64,000 nucleotides of DNA from a bacterium (GTDB lineage: Bacteria; Armatimonadota; Zipacnadia; Zipacnadales; UBA11051). Positions 18,653-27,064 of this stretch are shown here, in pieces. Under the pieces are notes generated by a model, which made no database searches, had not been told where the DNA came from, and saw only the letters and a program-made list of their open reading frames with translations. Position 1 is the first letter of the stretch. Every line of letters starts with the position of its first letter. The position numbers and the translations under genes are program-made. Location of the stretch: positions 24,442 to 88,441 of the forward strand of contig JAUVVY010000019.1 in assembly GCA_030604405.1 (NCBI GenBank), given 5' to 3'.

Positions 18653-18729
18653 TGGCGCCCCCGGCCTGATTCGAACAGGCGGCCTTCAACTTAGGAGGTT
18701 GCTGCTCTATCCAGCTGAGCTACGGGGGC
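18653..18729 (-). tRNA. tRNA-Arg (anticodon CCU)
   Basis: Acceptor GCCCCCG/CGGGGGC, encoded CCA, loop CTCCTAA with anticodon CCT, reading AGG. The bottom anticodon-stem pair is an apparent G-A mismatch. Confidence 0.95.
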
Positions 18730-18802
18730 GCACCAACCTCGGATTGCCCTTACGCTTTCTGGAACCTTGACCTACCCGAAAGGTGTATCAAGAAGAACAC
18801 GA

Positions 18803-18821
18803 GTCGGGCTGCAAGCCCGAC
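18803..18821. repeat. Short structured repeat inside the tRNA array
   Basis: GTCGGGCTGCAAGCCCGAC, with flanking CACGA/TTGTG extending the pairing. On the minus strand this is GTCGG-GCTTGCAGC-CCGAC, one base different in the linker from the copy at 4165. It sits in the 155-base gap between tRNA-Arg(CCU) and tRNA-Arg(GCG). Confidence 0.75.
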
Positions 18822-18884
18822 TTGTGGTGCAAAGCGTGAAATATGGCGTTTCGGTCGCTAGCAGACCATGTCAGCATTTTGTAA

Positions 18885-18960
18885 TGGCGCGCCCGCCGTG
18901 ATTCGAACACGGGACTTCTGCCTCCGCAGGGCAGCGCTCTATCCACTGAGCTACGGACGC
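18885..18960 (-). tRNA. tRNA-Arg (anticodon GCG)
   Basis: Acceptor GCGTCCG/CGGGCGC with one G-U pair, encoded CCA. Anticodon stem CTGCC/GGCAG closes loop CTGCGGA, so the anticodon is GCG, not the ACG (inosine) form normal in bacteria. T-arm CCGTG-TTCGAAT-CACGG is shared with the next tRNA-Arg. Confidence 0.95.
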
Positions 18961-19038
18961 GCTACTTTGCACACAACGGTTCTGGCACTTCGTCGCCTGG
19001 CGGTCAAGACCCGCTGCCGAACCGAAGAGGCTTGCTGC

Positions 19039-19114
19039 TGGTACGCCCGCCGTGATTCGAACACGGGACTTCTTGCTCCGGAGGCAAGCGCTCTATCCAC
19101 TGAGCTACGGGCGC
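19039..19114 (-). tRNA. tRNA-Arg (anticodon CCG)
   Basis: Acceptor GCGCCCG pairs with CGGGCGT through a terminal G-U; discriminator A and encoded CCA. Anticodon stem CTTGC/GCAAG closes loop CTCCGGA, anticodon CCG. D-arm and T-arm match the GCG isoacceptor. Confidence 0.96.
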
Positions 19115-19172
19115 ACTGAAAAGTAGTTCTGCGCAATTGGCCATCAGACAACTCAAAGAGCTTTCTTTCCAG

Positions 19173-19266
19173 TGGCGGAGAGGGCGGGATTCGAACCCGC
19201 GATGGAGCTATAAACCCCATAGTCGCTTAGCAGGCGACCGCCTTAAGCCATCTCGGCCACCTCTCC
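19173..19266 (-). tRNA. tRNA-Ser (anticodon GCU)
   Basis: Acceptor GGAGAGG/CCTCTCC as in the other two tRNA-Ser genes; encoded CCA; anticodon stem GTCGC/GCGAC closes loop CTGCTAA, anticodon GCT; long variable arm. First gene of the array in the direction of transcription. Confidence 0.97.
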
Positions 19267-19432
19267 GCGCAGGACATCAGTCTATCATAAAACCACGGCC
19301 AATTCAAGCACTGGATGATGCAAGCCGTGTACAGTCTGCCTGCAAGTTACATGCCGCGCGGCCCACGGCAACAGTGCTGTTGGGCGTGGGGGGGCTGAAG
19401 ATGAGTGGCTCGGGCCTTGGCGGCTCTGAAGG

Positions 19433-20446
19433 CTATGGCAGGAGCCTGCGCAAGTGGGTACGAGCTTCGTCGCAGTGGTGGCAGAGCTCGAGGCCGTCAA
19501 GGCGGCCGCTTCTCAACTGCTCCCGAAGCCTGTGGAGCGGCTCTGAGTTCCAGATCTCCTCCAAAGTTTGCTCTGGCACTTTGCCCAGCCGCATGGTGCA
19601 GTCCATGTCATAGCAACAGGGCGCAACCTGCCCATCGGAGCACACCACAAGCGTCCGCCAGGGCCAAGCGCACGGGGTAGTGAAATACCAGGGGTCGGCG
19701 GCCGGCCTGTCAATCTGGCCCGCCCAGTTAGTGAATGGCTTGATGACGATTTGCACGTTCTGCGCGGAGTTGGTGTAACGCTCCCAGCGGGCCCGGAATG
19801 TCTCGATCTCCGCTGCAGTGTCGGCGGTCCGAATTATTTGCAGCCCGATGGTGGGCAAGTGCCTGGGTCGCGCGGCGTTGGCTTCCAGAAGGCACTCAAC
19901 ATTGTGCACCAGCATGTCCCACCTCTTACTGCCGTGCATGCTTCGGTAGATCATTTCGCTTGTCGCGTCCATCGCTATCCCCAGCCAGGTGAGCTTTGAG
20001 TCCAGCAGGGCCTCTACCTTGTCCTCGTCCAACAGCAGAGCATTGGTGCTGGTCGAGAGGCCACGCATGGGGTCACGCTGCTCGCCCAGCTTGCGCAGAT
20101 TTGGCACGCGGCTGCCAATCTGTTCGATCATATCTATGATACGCGGGTGCATGAGCGGGTCCCCAAAGAAGTGTAAGATGACCAGCTCCAGCTCTTCCCG
20201 CTCGTCATGCCTGGCGAGTTCCTCAACCACCGGCTCGAATATCTCCGGTGGCATATCGCCCGCTTGACGCTTCATCTTGTCGCGGGGGCAGATGGGACAG
20301 CGCAGGTTGCAGCGGCTGGTAGTCTCCACAATGACAACCCGGGGGAAGCTGTCGGGCTTGAGCTTCTTCAGCCAGGTATAACCGCGCGCAGTCAGTGGAG
20401 CCAGGAGGCGACATATCGCGTTCTGCTGTTGCATATCGCCCGGCAT
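19433..20446 (-). CDS. Radical SAM / SPASM domain protein
   Basis: About 337 residues. VETTSRCNLRCPICPRDK carries the radical SAM C-x3-C-x2-C cluster. FFGDPLMHP and ISTNALLLDE-type strands (here STSTNALLLDEDKVEALL) follow the family plan. The C-terminus has the SPASM-like cysteines CAWPWRTLVVCSDGQVAPCC, then DMDC, LGKVPEQTLEEIWNS and LCHHCDEAR for auxiliary clusters. Start ATG 20446 is set by GGAGGA eight bases upstream; the frame is open far beyond but that overlaps the DUF6807 gene. It lies 100 bases after the DUF6807 gene on the same strand. SPASM enzymes modify peptides or proteins or act on small molecules; the target is unknown. Confidence 0.85.
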   Translation of the reverse strand: MPGDMQQQNAICRLLAPLTARGYTWLKKLKPDSFPRVVIVETTSRCNLRCPICPRDKMKRQAGDMPPEIFEPVVEELARHDEREELELVILHFFGDPLMHPRIIDMIEQIGSRVPNLRKLGEQRDPMRGLSTSTNALLLDEDKVEALLDSKLTWLGIAMDATSEMIYRSMHGSKRWDMLVHNVECLLEANAARPRHLPTIGLQIIRTADTAAEIETFRARWERYTNSAQNVQIVIKPFTNWAGQIDRPAADPWYFTTPCAWPWRTLVVCSDGQVAPCCYDMDCTMRLGKVPEQTLEEIWNSEPLHRLREQLRSGRLDGLELCHHCDEARTHLRRLLP

Positions 20447-20546
20447 TGGTATGTTCCTCCGTCTTGCCGATGCCAGAGAGTTACCTACCACTGACATGCG
20501 TAGGTAACTGGGAGGCCGTGTGCCGGCGTGCGGTTGAGCAGATGCC

Positions 20547-21740
20547 TTACTCAGGGACAGTGACCTGCGGCGGGAAAATCCAGTCCAGGTATTTGCCAGC
20601 CACGTCGGCGGCCACAGTGTCATCTTCGTGGACATACAGGCGGAAGCGGAAACACAGCGAATGGCCTGCAGGCAGTGCATAGTCGCCGCGTTTGGCGGGG
20701 TCATCGGTGAAGTCGTGCAGGCCCCACTGGTTGGCGGTGAAAAGCCCGTATGAGCGCACGTGCCAGGTAGTCGGATAGCGCAGATTGGTCGGATGGTCCA
20801 TGATCGTGACGCCGCAGACCCGGCCCTCGACGGGGCCGTAGTAGTCAACCCATGGCGCCGACTTGCCCCAGTTTTCTGCCTCACCAATTGCGCCAAAGGC
20901 ATTCTGGATGCTGCCGCCTTCGCGCTCCTCCATGCTTTCCTTAAGCCTAATCGAAACCGTGCCGGCTTCCTTTGTATCGCCGAAGAACACGCCGCCCTCA
21001 GTCGCGCTCCAGACCGTTGTGAAATCAAAAATGCGGGCGGTATCGGGCGTGTTGTAAACCCTGATGAACGTGTGTTCTTCCAGGATCTTGGCACCTTTGT
21101 TGTCAACCCAGTCATTGGCGGCGTGGAGCTGAGCGAAGAGCGGCCCCTGGCTTTCGACGGTCAGCTCGCGGTTGACCGTGCGGCCATGGCCCTTTTCTTC
21201 GGACCAGTTATCTGTGCCGTTGACATCCCCCTGCGCCACCCAGATGCCCTTGTGGTGGACATGGTCAGTGTCCTCTTTGGGCGGGAAGCTGACCTCGCGC
21301 GCAATGTCGAACCCGCCCGGGCCGATGACCGGGTAGCAAAACGGTCTGGCGATGCCCTCCCTGACAACATAGCTGGTAAACAGATCATTGCCCACGCAAA
21401 TGTCCGCTTGCTCGTTTGCCTTGACGTTGACAGCAACACCGGCAGCCTCGCTCGCTTCCTCAGCGGCGCCGATGGCAAAAACAGCGGTTTCACCCGCGTC
21501 AAGATGCTCTATCTGCCATACCAGTTCTCCGGCGGATCCATCTGCGGTGGGCAGGGCGGAAGTGAGGCACTGGCTGGGGATTACTCCGCCCTCATTGCCA
21601 TTCTCGTCAACCGGGCGCACAGTATGGGCGGACGTACAGCCGGCCAGATGGCATGGCAAGGACACAAACACATTGTTGCGCTGATGCGGGCCGGCGTTGA
21701 CCTGAACGATATGCTTGCTGCAACCACAATCGCGGCACAT
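20547..21740 (-). CDS. DUF6807 (PmoA) family protein with N-terminal CxxCxC
   Basis: About 397 residues. The C-terminal 260 match DUF6807: YPVIGPGGFDIAREVSFPP, DHVHHKGIWVAQGDVNG, VFFGDTKEAGTVSIRLKES, APWVDYYGPVEGRVCGVTIM, DHPTNLRYPTTWHVRSYGLF. The family is often linked to Gfo/Idh/MocA and sugar catabolism, and its reaction is unknown. Oddly the protein begins MCRDCGCSKH, a C-x2-C-x-C cluster not part of the family. ATG at 21740 is supported by AGGAGG upstream, so the cysteines are at the true N-terminus. No signal peptide. Followed by the radical SAM gene. Confidence 0.82.
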   Translation of the reverse strand: MCRDCGCSKHIVQVNAGPHQRNNVFVSLPCHLAGCTSAHTVRPVDENGNEGGVIPSQCLTSALPTADGSAGELVWQIEHLDAGETAVFAIGAAEEASEAAGVAVNVKANEQADICVGNDLFTSYVVREGIARPFCYPVIGPGGFDIAREVSFPPKEDTDHVHHKGIWVAQGDVNGTDNWSEEKGHGRTVNRELTVESQGPLFAQLHAANDWVDNKGAKILEEHTFIRVYNTPDTARIFDFTTVWSATEGGVFFGDTKEAGTVSIRLKESMEEREGGSIQNAFGAIGEAENWGKSAPWVDYYGPVEGRVCGVTIMDHPTNLRYPTTWHVRSYGLFTANQWGLHDFTDDPAKRGDYALPAGHSLCFRFRLYVHEDDTVAADVAGKYLDWIFPPQVTVPE

Positions 21741-21873
21741 TTGTAGGCCTCCTGAACGGCGCGTATTCATGAATTATCTACGGCAAAGCGAAATCCGCAG
21801 ACCGCTGCCCTATGCTATTCTCGGTGATGAGCGTGAGCACCTTCGTACAAGCGATGACGGCATTGCAGCAAAC

Positions 21874-22596
21874 TCAGGCCGGCCGTAAGAGCCGCATGAT
21901 GTTATCGCGTGTCACTTTGGCGTAGTCGCTTTCGCTGAGCTTGCAGACCTGGATCTTGGCCAGCTCGATGGCGGGGTGTATCAACGGCCCATCGGAGCCG
22001 AATACTACGCGGTCGGCCCCAAGGCGCTGTATGGCTTCAGGTATTTTCCATGGCCGGTGACAGTACGAAGAGTCAAGGCAAACAGCAGGATACGCCTCGG
22101 CCAGGATAATGAATTGCTCGGCGAGATCCTCATCATTGGGTGAGCCCAAGTGGGCGATGATGAACTTAAGCTCACGGAAGTTTTCGGCGATTTCGCGCGC
22201 CAGCTTCAGGTTGAGAGCCATGTCTATGAGCACCGGAGCTTGGCGGTCAATGCACATCTCCAATAGCGGCGCCAGCAGCTCGACGGAGGGCTCCTGCATC
22301 TCCCCGCAGTGTAGCTTCAGCCCGCGCATGCCATCTTCGTCAAAACACCGCTGAAGTTCATCCAGTGCCCCCTGACCTTCCTCAGGGATTACATGGGCGA
22401 ACGGTATGAAACGGTCCGGCGCGGCTTCGTAGCAGTCCATTGTCAGTTCGTTCGATGGACGAGAGGGCAGGCATATCGAAAAGATCACCGACTTGTCAAT
22501 GCCCGCCTCCTCCATGCACTGGATGATTTGACTTGGGCGGAATTCTCGCATATATTTGTCTCCACCCTTGACGTGCACATGACAATCAACGATCAT
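21874..22596 (-). CDS. Amidohydrolase-2 family metal-dependent hydrolase
   Basis: 240 residues. MIVDCHVHVKG is the first metal-binding His-x-His of the amidohydrolase superfamily; GLKLHCGEMQEP, LKFIIAHLGSPND and FGSDGPLIHP are the later conserved strands, with the His and Asp ligands. The fold is a short TIM barrel like that of ACMSD- or 2-pyrone-dicarboxylate lactonase-type proteins, including decarboxylases and lactonases. It lies 133 bases upstream of the DUF6807 gene on the same strand. No substrate can be named. Confidence 0.82.
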   Translation of the reverse strand: MIVDCHVHVKGGDKYMREFRPSQIIQCMEEAGIDKSVIFSICLPSRPSNELTMDCYEAAPDRFIPFAHVIPEEGQGALDELQRCFDEDGMRGLKLHCGEMQEPSVELLAPLLEMCIDRQAPVLIDMALNLKLAREIAENFRELKFIIAHLGSPNDEDLAEQFIILAEAYPAVCLDSSYCHRPWKIPEAIQRLGADRVVFGSDGPLIHPAIELAKIQVCKLSESDYAKVTRDNIMRLLRPA

Positions 22597-22694
22597 GATT
22601 CACCGCCCTTGAGTTCGGCCGACAGCTTGCCTCGCCGACCAATGTCGCATATATTTATTGTTTTGTGGGTGCCGCATGCTCGGCCACCGGAGAG

Positions 22695-24425
22695 TTATTC
22701 GGACTTGGAGTGTGTCCGTCCTTGATGGACGGCAGGGCCCATGCGCGCCACGTACACACCGTCCCTGGCGAAGATAAGCTGGTAGCCGTAAGGTTCTTCT
22801 CCGGCCAAGAGTGCCCTTATGACTCCATCCCAATGCCGCAGATGGTGTCTGCTGCGGCTGGTGCCATCATTGAGCAAGTGCTGCCGGATCTGGTTGTCCC
22901 ATAGTATCAACAGGTATTCCGAATATGGCTGCTCGTCAGCGTGCCAGAACGGTGCCGGCCGCAGGGCCTCTCGCTTGTACACATGGCTCATCAGGTTCGC
23001 ACTGACTGTAAGCGGGACCTCGTCCGGCACCAGCTCGATAGCCTGTTTGATCGTGTCGAGGTTGGCCGGCTTTTGAAAACTGGCCGGGTGCAACCACACA
23101 GGGCACGCACCCAGGCCAAGACATAAAGCCAGCGCTGCCATCTGTATGGGCAAAGCCCGGGACCGCTGTCCCGAACGGCGCAGGAGCATATCTTGGAAAC
23201 GCCGGATGCCATGGGCTGCGGCCAGCGCAAGCACCGGTCCGAATAGACTGGCATCCCACAAGTGCAATGTGAAGCGATTCTCCATCACCAACAGGAGCGC
23301 CAGGTGCGGAACTGCAAGCAGGCTGTAGGCGCTTAGGAGCGGCAGTACGCCACCCCATGTCAGCAGCATGAGATAGACATGGGCCAGTTGTTTGATACCG
23401 ATATGACGGGCCACAACCAGCGGATGGGTGAACATATAGCCAACAGCGGCGCCGATTGTTTCTTGGCCGAAAAGTACGTGGACGATCTCCGTGGAGCTGC
23501 CAGTCGAGAAGTGCGGAATAACAGCCTTCAGGGAAAGTATGCCCCAGCCCACTGCTACGATGGCCGGTATCGCCACCCACGACCACCGCCGGCGTGAGAA
23601 TAGGGCTGCCGCCGCCAGCACGAAGCAGGTAATCGCCATCGACTCCTTTATCGTGAGTAGCACGATGAACCATAGTATGTAGAGGCCGAAGCGTTGACGC
23701 AAAAAGTAATGAAGCGTCAGAGCCAGCGGCAGGGGCGCGAGGTTCATCTCATGGAACTCCGGCGTCGCCTGCGACATGACCACCGGATTGAATAGATATG
23801 CGGCGGTTATGACCACTGACGGCCCCGGCTCCAGCCAATTTCGAGCAATTTGATAAACGACAAATGCCGAGGCGGCAATGCAGACGATGACCAGGACAAT
23901 CATGGGCCAGTAGCCGGGCACCAGCAGATAGATCAGATACGACACAAACAATATGGGTGAGTTGTGCATGGAGAAATGTGAGCCGAGTTCGCGGGCATTG
24001 TAGAAGAAACGGCCATGCTCGGTATTATATAGCGAATTCAGAAAGACGCCTGTGTCTATTGCCAGGCCGCCCAGGTAGCGTACCTGCAGCCAAGCCACAA
24101 ATACCATTGCCACGACAAAACCGGCCATTAGAAGCCATACAAATCGCCGTGCCCGGTGTTCAGACATCTCTCGCAGAGTGCCGAGCCAGTATAATAACGG
24201 CACTGCCAGGGCAACACTCACAAGCAAACCGATGCGGATCAAGTGCAGTACCGGGTGGGCAGTTGGCGTCACGAGAAACGGTAGGCTCATAATCAGCCCG
24301 AGTAACGGCAATGCTATATGCCAGCGGCCGCTCAACGCACTTGCCATTGCTGTGGTAAGCCTCCCACATAGCTGCTTGCTGGCTACAGAATTCCTTGGTC
24401 GCTGCATCAGTTCCTGCTTGCGCAT
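22695..24425 (-). CDS. DUF2079 polytopic membrane protein
   Basis: 576 residues with about 11-12 membrane segments. The DUF2079 pattern is clear: GGLAIDTGVFLNSLYNTEHGRFF, HFSMHNSPILF, FNPVVMSQATPEFHEMNLAP and LTIKESMAI. These proteins resemble GT-C glycosyltransferases, with acidic residues in the first loop (ID, HFS, EFHE). The C-terminal part is extracytoplasmic. The start is uncertain: ATG at 24425 lacks a strong ribosome site and later in-frame ATGs exist. It lies 98 bases upstream of the amidohydrolase gene. Confidence 0.8.
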   Translation of the reverse strand: MRKQELMQRPRNSVASKQLCGRLTTAMASALSGRWHIALPLLGLIMSLPFLVTPTAHPVLHLIRIGLLVSVALAVPLLYWLGTLREMSEHRARRFVWLLMAGFVVAMVFVAWLQVRYLGGLAIDTGVFLNSLYNTEHGRFFYNARELGSHFSMHNSPILFVSYLIYLLVPGYWPMIVLVIVCIAASAFVVYQIARNWLEPGPSVVITAAYLFNPVVMSQATPEFHEMNLAPLPLALTLHYFLRQRFGLYILWFIVLLTIKESMAITCFVLAAAALFSRRRWSWVAIPAIVAVGWGILSLKAVIPHFSTGSSTEIVHVLFGQETIGAAVGYMFTHPLVVARHIGIKQLAHVYLMLLTWGGVLPLLSAYSLLAVPHLALLLVMENRFTLHLWDASLFGPVLALAAAHGIRRFQDMLLRRSGQRSRALPIQMAALALCLGLGACPVWLHPASFQKPANLDTIKQAIELVPDEVPLTVSANLMSHVYKREALRPAPFWHADEQPYSEYLLILWDNQIRQHLLNDGTSRSRHHLRHWDGVIRALLAGEEPYGYQLIFARDGVYVARMGPAVHQGRTHSKSE

Positions 24426-24649
24426 GATGTTTGTCGGCGAGCACCAGCGACTTGAAGCAGAATATCTGCCAGCTCTTGCGAAGGAGATTCACAGGTGCAC
24501 AGAGAATATGGTGGGCGAGTGCGGAACTGATATTGATAAGCGCAGACGTTATGGTCTCGGTGACATAGGCTGCTTTGGCTGTGGCTGGATGCCTGCAGCC
24601 AGTCAGCGGGCGGAAATGCGCCGTGGGATGTGCCAACAGGAGATAGATC

Positions 24650-25651
24650 ATGGATCTACGTCAGTGTCGGCAAGCGATTGTCGGCGGGCTAAAGTGGATT
24701 ATCGGTCAGCAGAGTCCCGACGGGACATTCCGGCCCGTGGAGTTCGGACTGTGCGGATATCACAAGACAATCTATATGCTGTCGCTTGTGGCGCAGACGG
24801 AGCGGGCCACGCGGCTGTGTGCATGGATTGAAGCGAATGTACTGGACGATGACGGCGATTTTGCGGACCCCCACGGCCGGCAGGGACCGATGAAGACTTT
24901 CTATAGCTACCCCAACGCATGGCTGGCGATGGGCGCACATCGGCTTGAGCTGTACAACATATCATATCGGGCACTGGATTTCTTGACCTCACTCCAGCAC
25001 CCTGCAACCGGAGGCTTCTTGAGCGCCGGCCCAGCGGCCGGCCTCGAGGACCGGCAGGATATGGTGACCACAGCAACCGCCGGTCTGGCCTGCCTGCAGC
25101 TCGGCGCGCTCGATGCCGCGCAGCGGGCCGGGGCGTTTCTCGTCAATGTGTTTGAGGCCCAGCCACGGGCCCAGACAAAACTGTACTTCTACGTGGAGAA
25201 AACCAACCAGTTTGTTACCGAATACGAGGACGAAGAGGCGGCTGCGCACGCCCTGACGCTCAACCGTCCCGGCCAGTGGTACTTCGTGCCCGGACTGGCC
25301 GCATGTTTTCTGACCAAGCTGTATGAAGCCAGCGGCGAGGACACGTTCTTGACCGCGGCGCAAAGCTACGTGCAATTCGCTGACTCCTCAGGCGAAGACA
25401 GGTATGGCGAGGCCCGCAGCGGATTCCTCGGTCTGGCCGCTGCGCTGCTTTACTCCGCCACCGATGTCAACAACTATGCCAACATAGCCGAGACGGTCGC
25501 AGACAATATCATCGCCGCCCAGATGGGCAACGGGAGCTGGGCCGAGGCCTCGATGGGTTACGAGCCGCCGGCGCCGATACTTGATGCCACCGCTGAGAAT
25601 GTGATCCTGCTAACCGGCCTCCTGCAAGCTCTGGGCGGCCAGGAGTATTAG
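24650..25651 (+). CDS. Alpha/alpha-toroid protein resembling terpenoid cyclases
   Basis: 333 residues. LKWIIGQQSPDGTF near the start and MGNGSWAEASMGY near the end are QW-like repeats of the squalene-hopene cyclase/prenyltransferase toroid; between them are paired helices with ALDFLTSLQHPATGGFLS and GAFLVNVFEAQP. It lacks the DxDD catalytic motif and is half the length of a squalene-hopene cyclase, so it is more likely a glycoside-hydrolase- or lyase-like toroid or a non-enzymatic relative. GGAG lies 7 bases before the ATG. It is divergent from the DUF2079 gene, 224 bases away, and precedes a Gfo/Idh/MocA gene. Confidence 0.55.
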   Translation: MDLRQCRQAIVGGLKWIIGQQSPDGTFRPVEFGLCGYHKTIYMLSLVAQTERATRLCAWIEANVLDDDGDFADPHGRQGPMKTFYSYPNAWLAMGAHRLELYNISYRALDFLTSLQHPATGGFLSAGPAAGLEDRQDMVTTATAGLACLQLGALDAAQRAGAFLVNVFEAQPRAQTKLYFYVEKTNQFVTEYEDEEAAAHALTLNRPGQWYFVPGLAACFLTKLYEASGEDTFLTAAQSYVQFADSSGEDRYGEARSGFLGLAAALLYSATDVNNYANIAETVADNIIAAQMGNGSWAEASMGYEPPAPILDATAENVILLTGLLQALGGQEY

Positions 25652-25769
25652 GCCCGGTAGAGTAACTCGCCGTGCACAGCGTCTGATGACCGCGAAGGAT
25701 TTTGCATGACGCATGTAGAAAATATGAGCGCAGCAATAAGATGATTTTTGTCCGAAGGGAGTCTTTGCG

Positions 25770-26882
25770 ATGGGAACCGCCAAGAACGAAATAGTAGGAT
25801 GGGGGATAATCGGCTGCGGGGTCATCGGCCCCTGGCATGCTAAGGCTGTCCAGCTAGTCGAGGGGGCCAGGATGGTGGCCTGCTGTGACGTGATACGCGA
25901 AATGGCCGAGAAATGTGCTGAAGAATTTGGTGACGGCGATACGGCTGTCTATACAGATTTGGAAAAGATGTTGGCCGATTCTAATGTGGATGCTGTCTCG
26001 ATCTGCACTCCCAGCGGCATGCACGCCGATAACGGCATTATTGCCGCACAAGCCGGCAAGCATATTCTGTGCGAAAAGCCGATGGACGTGACGCTGCAAA
26101 AGATTGATGCACTCATCGAGGCCTGCGAGGAAAACAACGTGAAGCTGGCCGGAGTATTTCAGCGCAGAACCTACGAGACATCCAAGCAAGTACGTGAGGC
26201 AGTGCAAAGCGGGAAACTGGGCAAGCTCGTGGTCGGCGACTCGTATCAGAAATACTTCCGCTCGCACGAATACTACGCCAGCGGCGATTGGCGCGCGACC
26301 TGGGAACTCGACGGCGGCGGCGCCTTGATGAACCAGGGCGTGCATGGCATTGACCTGCTGCTTTACATTATGGGCGACATCCGTCGGCTCAACGCCCGCT
26401 GCCGCACACTGGTGCGTAACATTGCCGTCGAAGACACGGCCATCGCCACGGTGGAGTTCGTCAACGGTGCCCTCGGCGTAATCGAGGGGACCACCTCTGT
26501 CACCCCGGGCATGGGCGGCAAGATCGAGATCTCCGGTGATGACGGCACCATTGTTATGGACGGGGATAAGATTGCAGTGTGGGATGTTCCGGGCGAAGCA
26601 GACGTGGAACAAACCGAGCAGGCGACGGACGTAGGCTCTGCACGCGACCCGGCAGCCGGTCTTGACGTGGCGGGACATGTGCGGCACATCGCCGACCTCG
26701 TGGACGCTATATGGAACGATAGAGGACCGCAAATCCCCGGCCGCGAGGCGCGTCGGGCGGTCGAGGTCATCAAGGCCATCTACTTGTCCTCCCGCGGAGG
26801 TGGCGAGACCGTTGAACTGCCGCTGTCCTACGAGGACGACGGGCCGGGCATTGACGATCGCGGTCGCGACTGGGATTGGTAA
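25770..26882 (+). CDS. Gfo/Idh/MocA family oxidoreductase
   Basis: 370 residues. Rossmann fold WGIIGCGVIGPWHAKAV, dinucleotide-binding CCDV, catalytic HILCEKPMDVTLQ, and ELDGGGALMNQGVHGIDLLLY with the conserved His-x3-Asp are visible. AGGGAG precedes the ATG at 25770. The C-terminal substrate domain is complete, followed by an acidic tail (DDGPGIDDRGRDWDW) of uncertain role. An intrinsic terminator follows at 26912. Upstream is the toroid protein, 118 bases away, possibly co-transcribed. Confidence 0.92.
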   Translation: MGTAKNEIVGWGIIGCGVIGPWHAKAVQLVEGARMVACCDVIREMAEKCAEEFGDGDTAVYTDLEKMLADSNVDAVSICTPSGMHADNGIIAAQAGKHILCEKPMDVTLQKIDALIEACEENNVKLAGVFQRRTYETSKQVREAVQSGKLGKLVVGDSYQKYFRSHEYYASGDWRATWELDGGGALMNQGVHGIDLLLYIMGDIRRLNARCRTLVRNIAVEDTAIATVEFVNGALGVIEGTTSVTPGMGGKIEISGDDGTIVMDGDKIAVWDVPGEADVEQTEQATDVGSARDPAAGLDVAGHVRHIADLVDAIWNDRGPQIPGREARRAVEVIKAIYLSSRGGGETVELPLSYEDDGPGIDDRGRDWDW

Positions 26883-26911
26883 GATACAGGGCACTATCTG
26901 CGAAATGACCG

Positions 26912-26942
26912 AAGGCAGGCCGGCAAGGGTCTGCCTTTTTCT
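26912..26942 (+). terminator. Intrinsic terminator after the oxidoreductase
   Basis: Stem GGCAG..CC and GG..CTGCC with a mismatch, loop GGCAA, then a run of T (TTTTTCT). It lies 30-60 bases after the stop codon. Confidence 0.75.
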
Positions 26943-27064
26943 ATACTTACACTTATCCACACACAGCACGACGGCATGCCCACAAACGCCCGCTGGCACG
27001 GGGCAGGTCACAGGGCGACAGATAGAGAAAACTGAGCAAGTCGAAGTGTTGAAGGATGGTGCTG

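Noticed and set aside
20760..21746. Long open frame antisense to the DUF6807 gene (328 codons)
   Set aside because: No motif; the sense frame matches a known family over most of its length.
25854..27011. Long frame antisense to the Gfo/Idh/MocA gene at 25770
   Set aside because: Shadow of the sense gene in GC-rich DNA; runs across the terminator at 26912.
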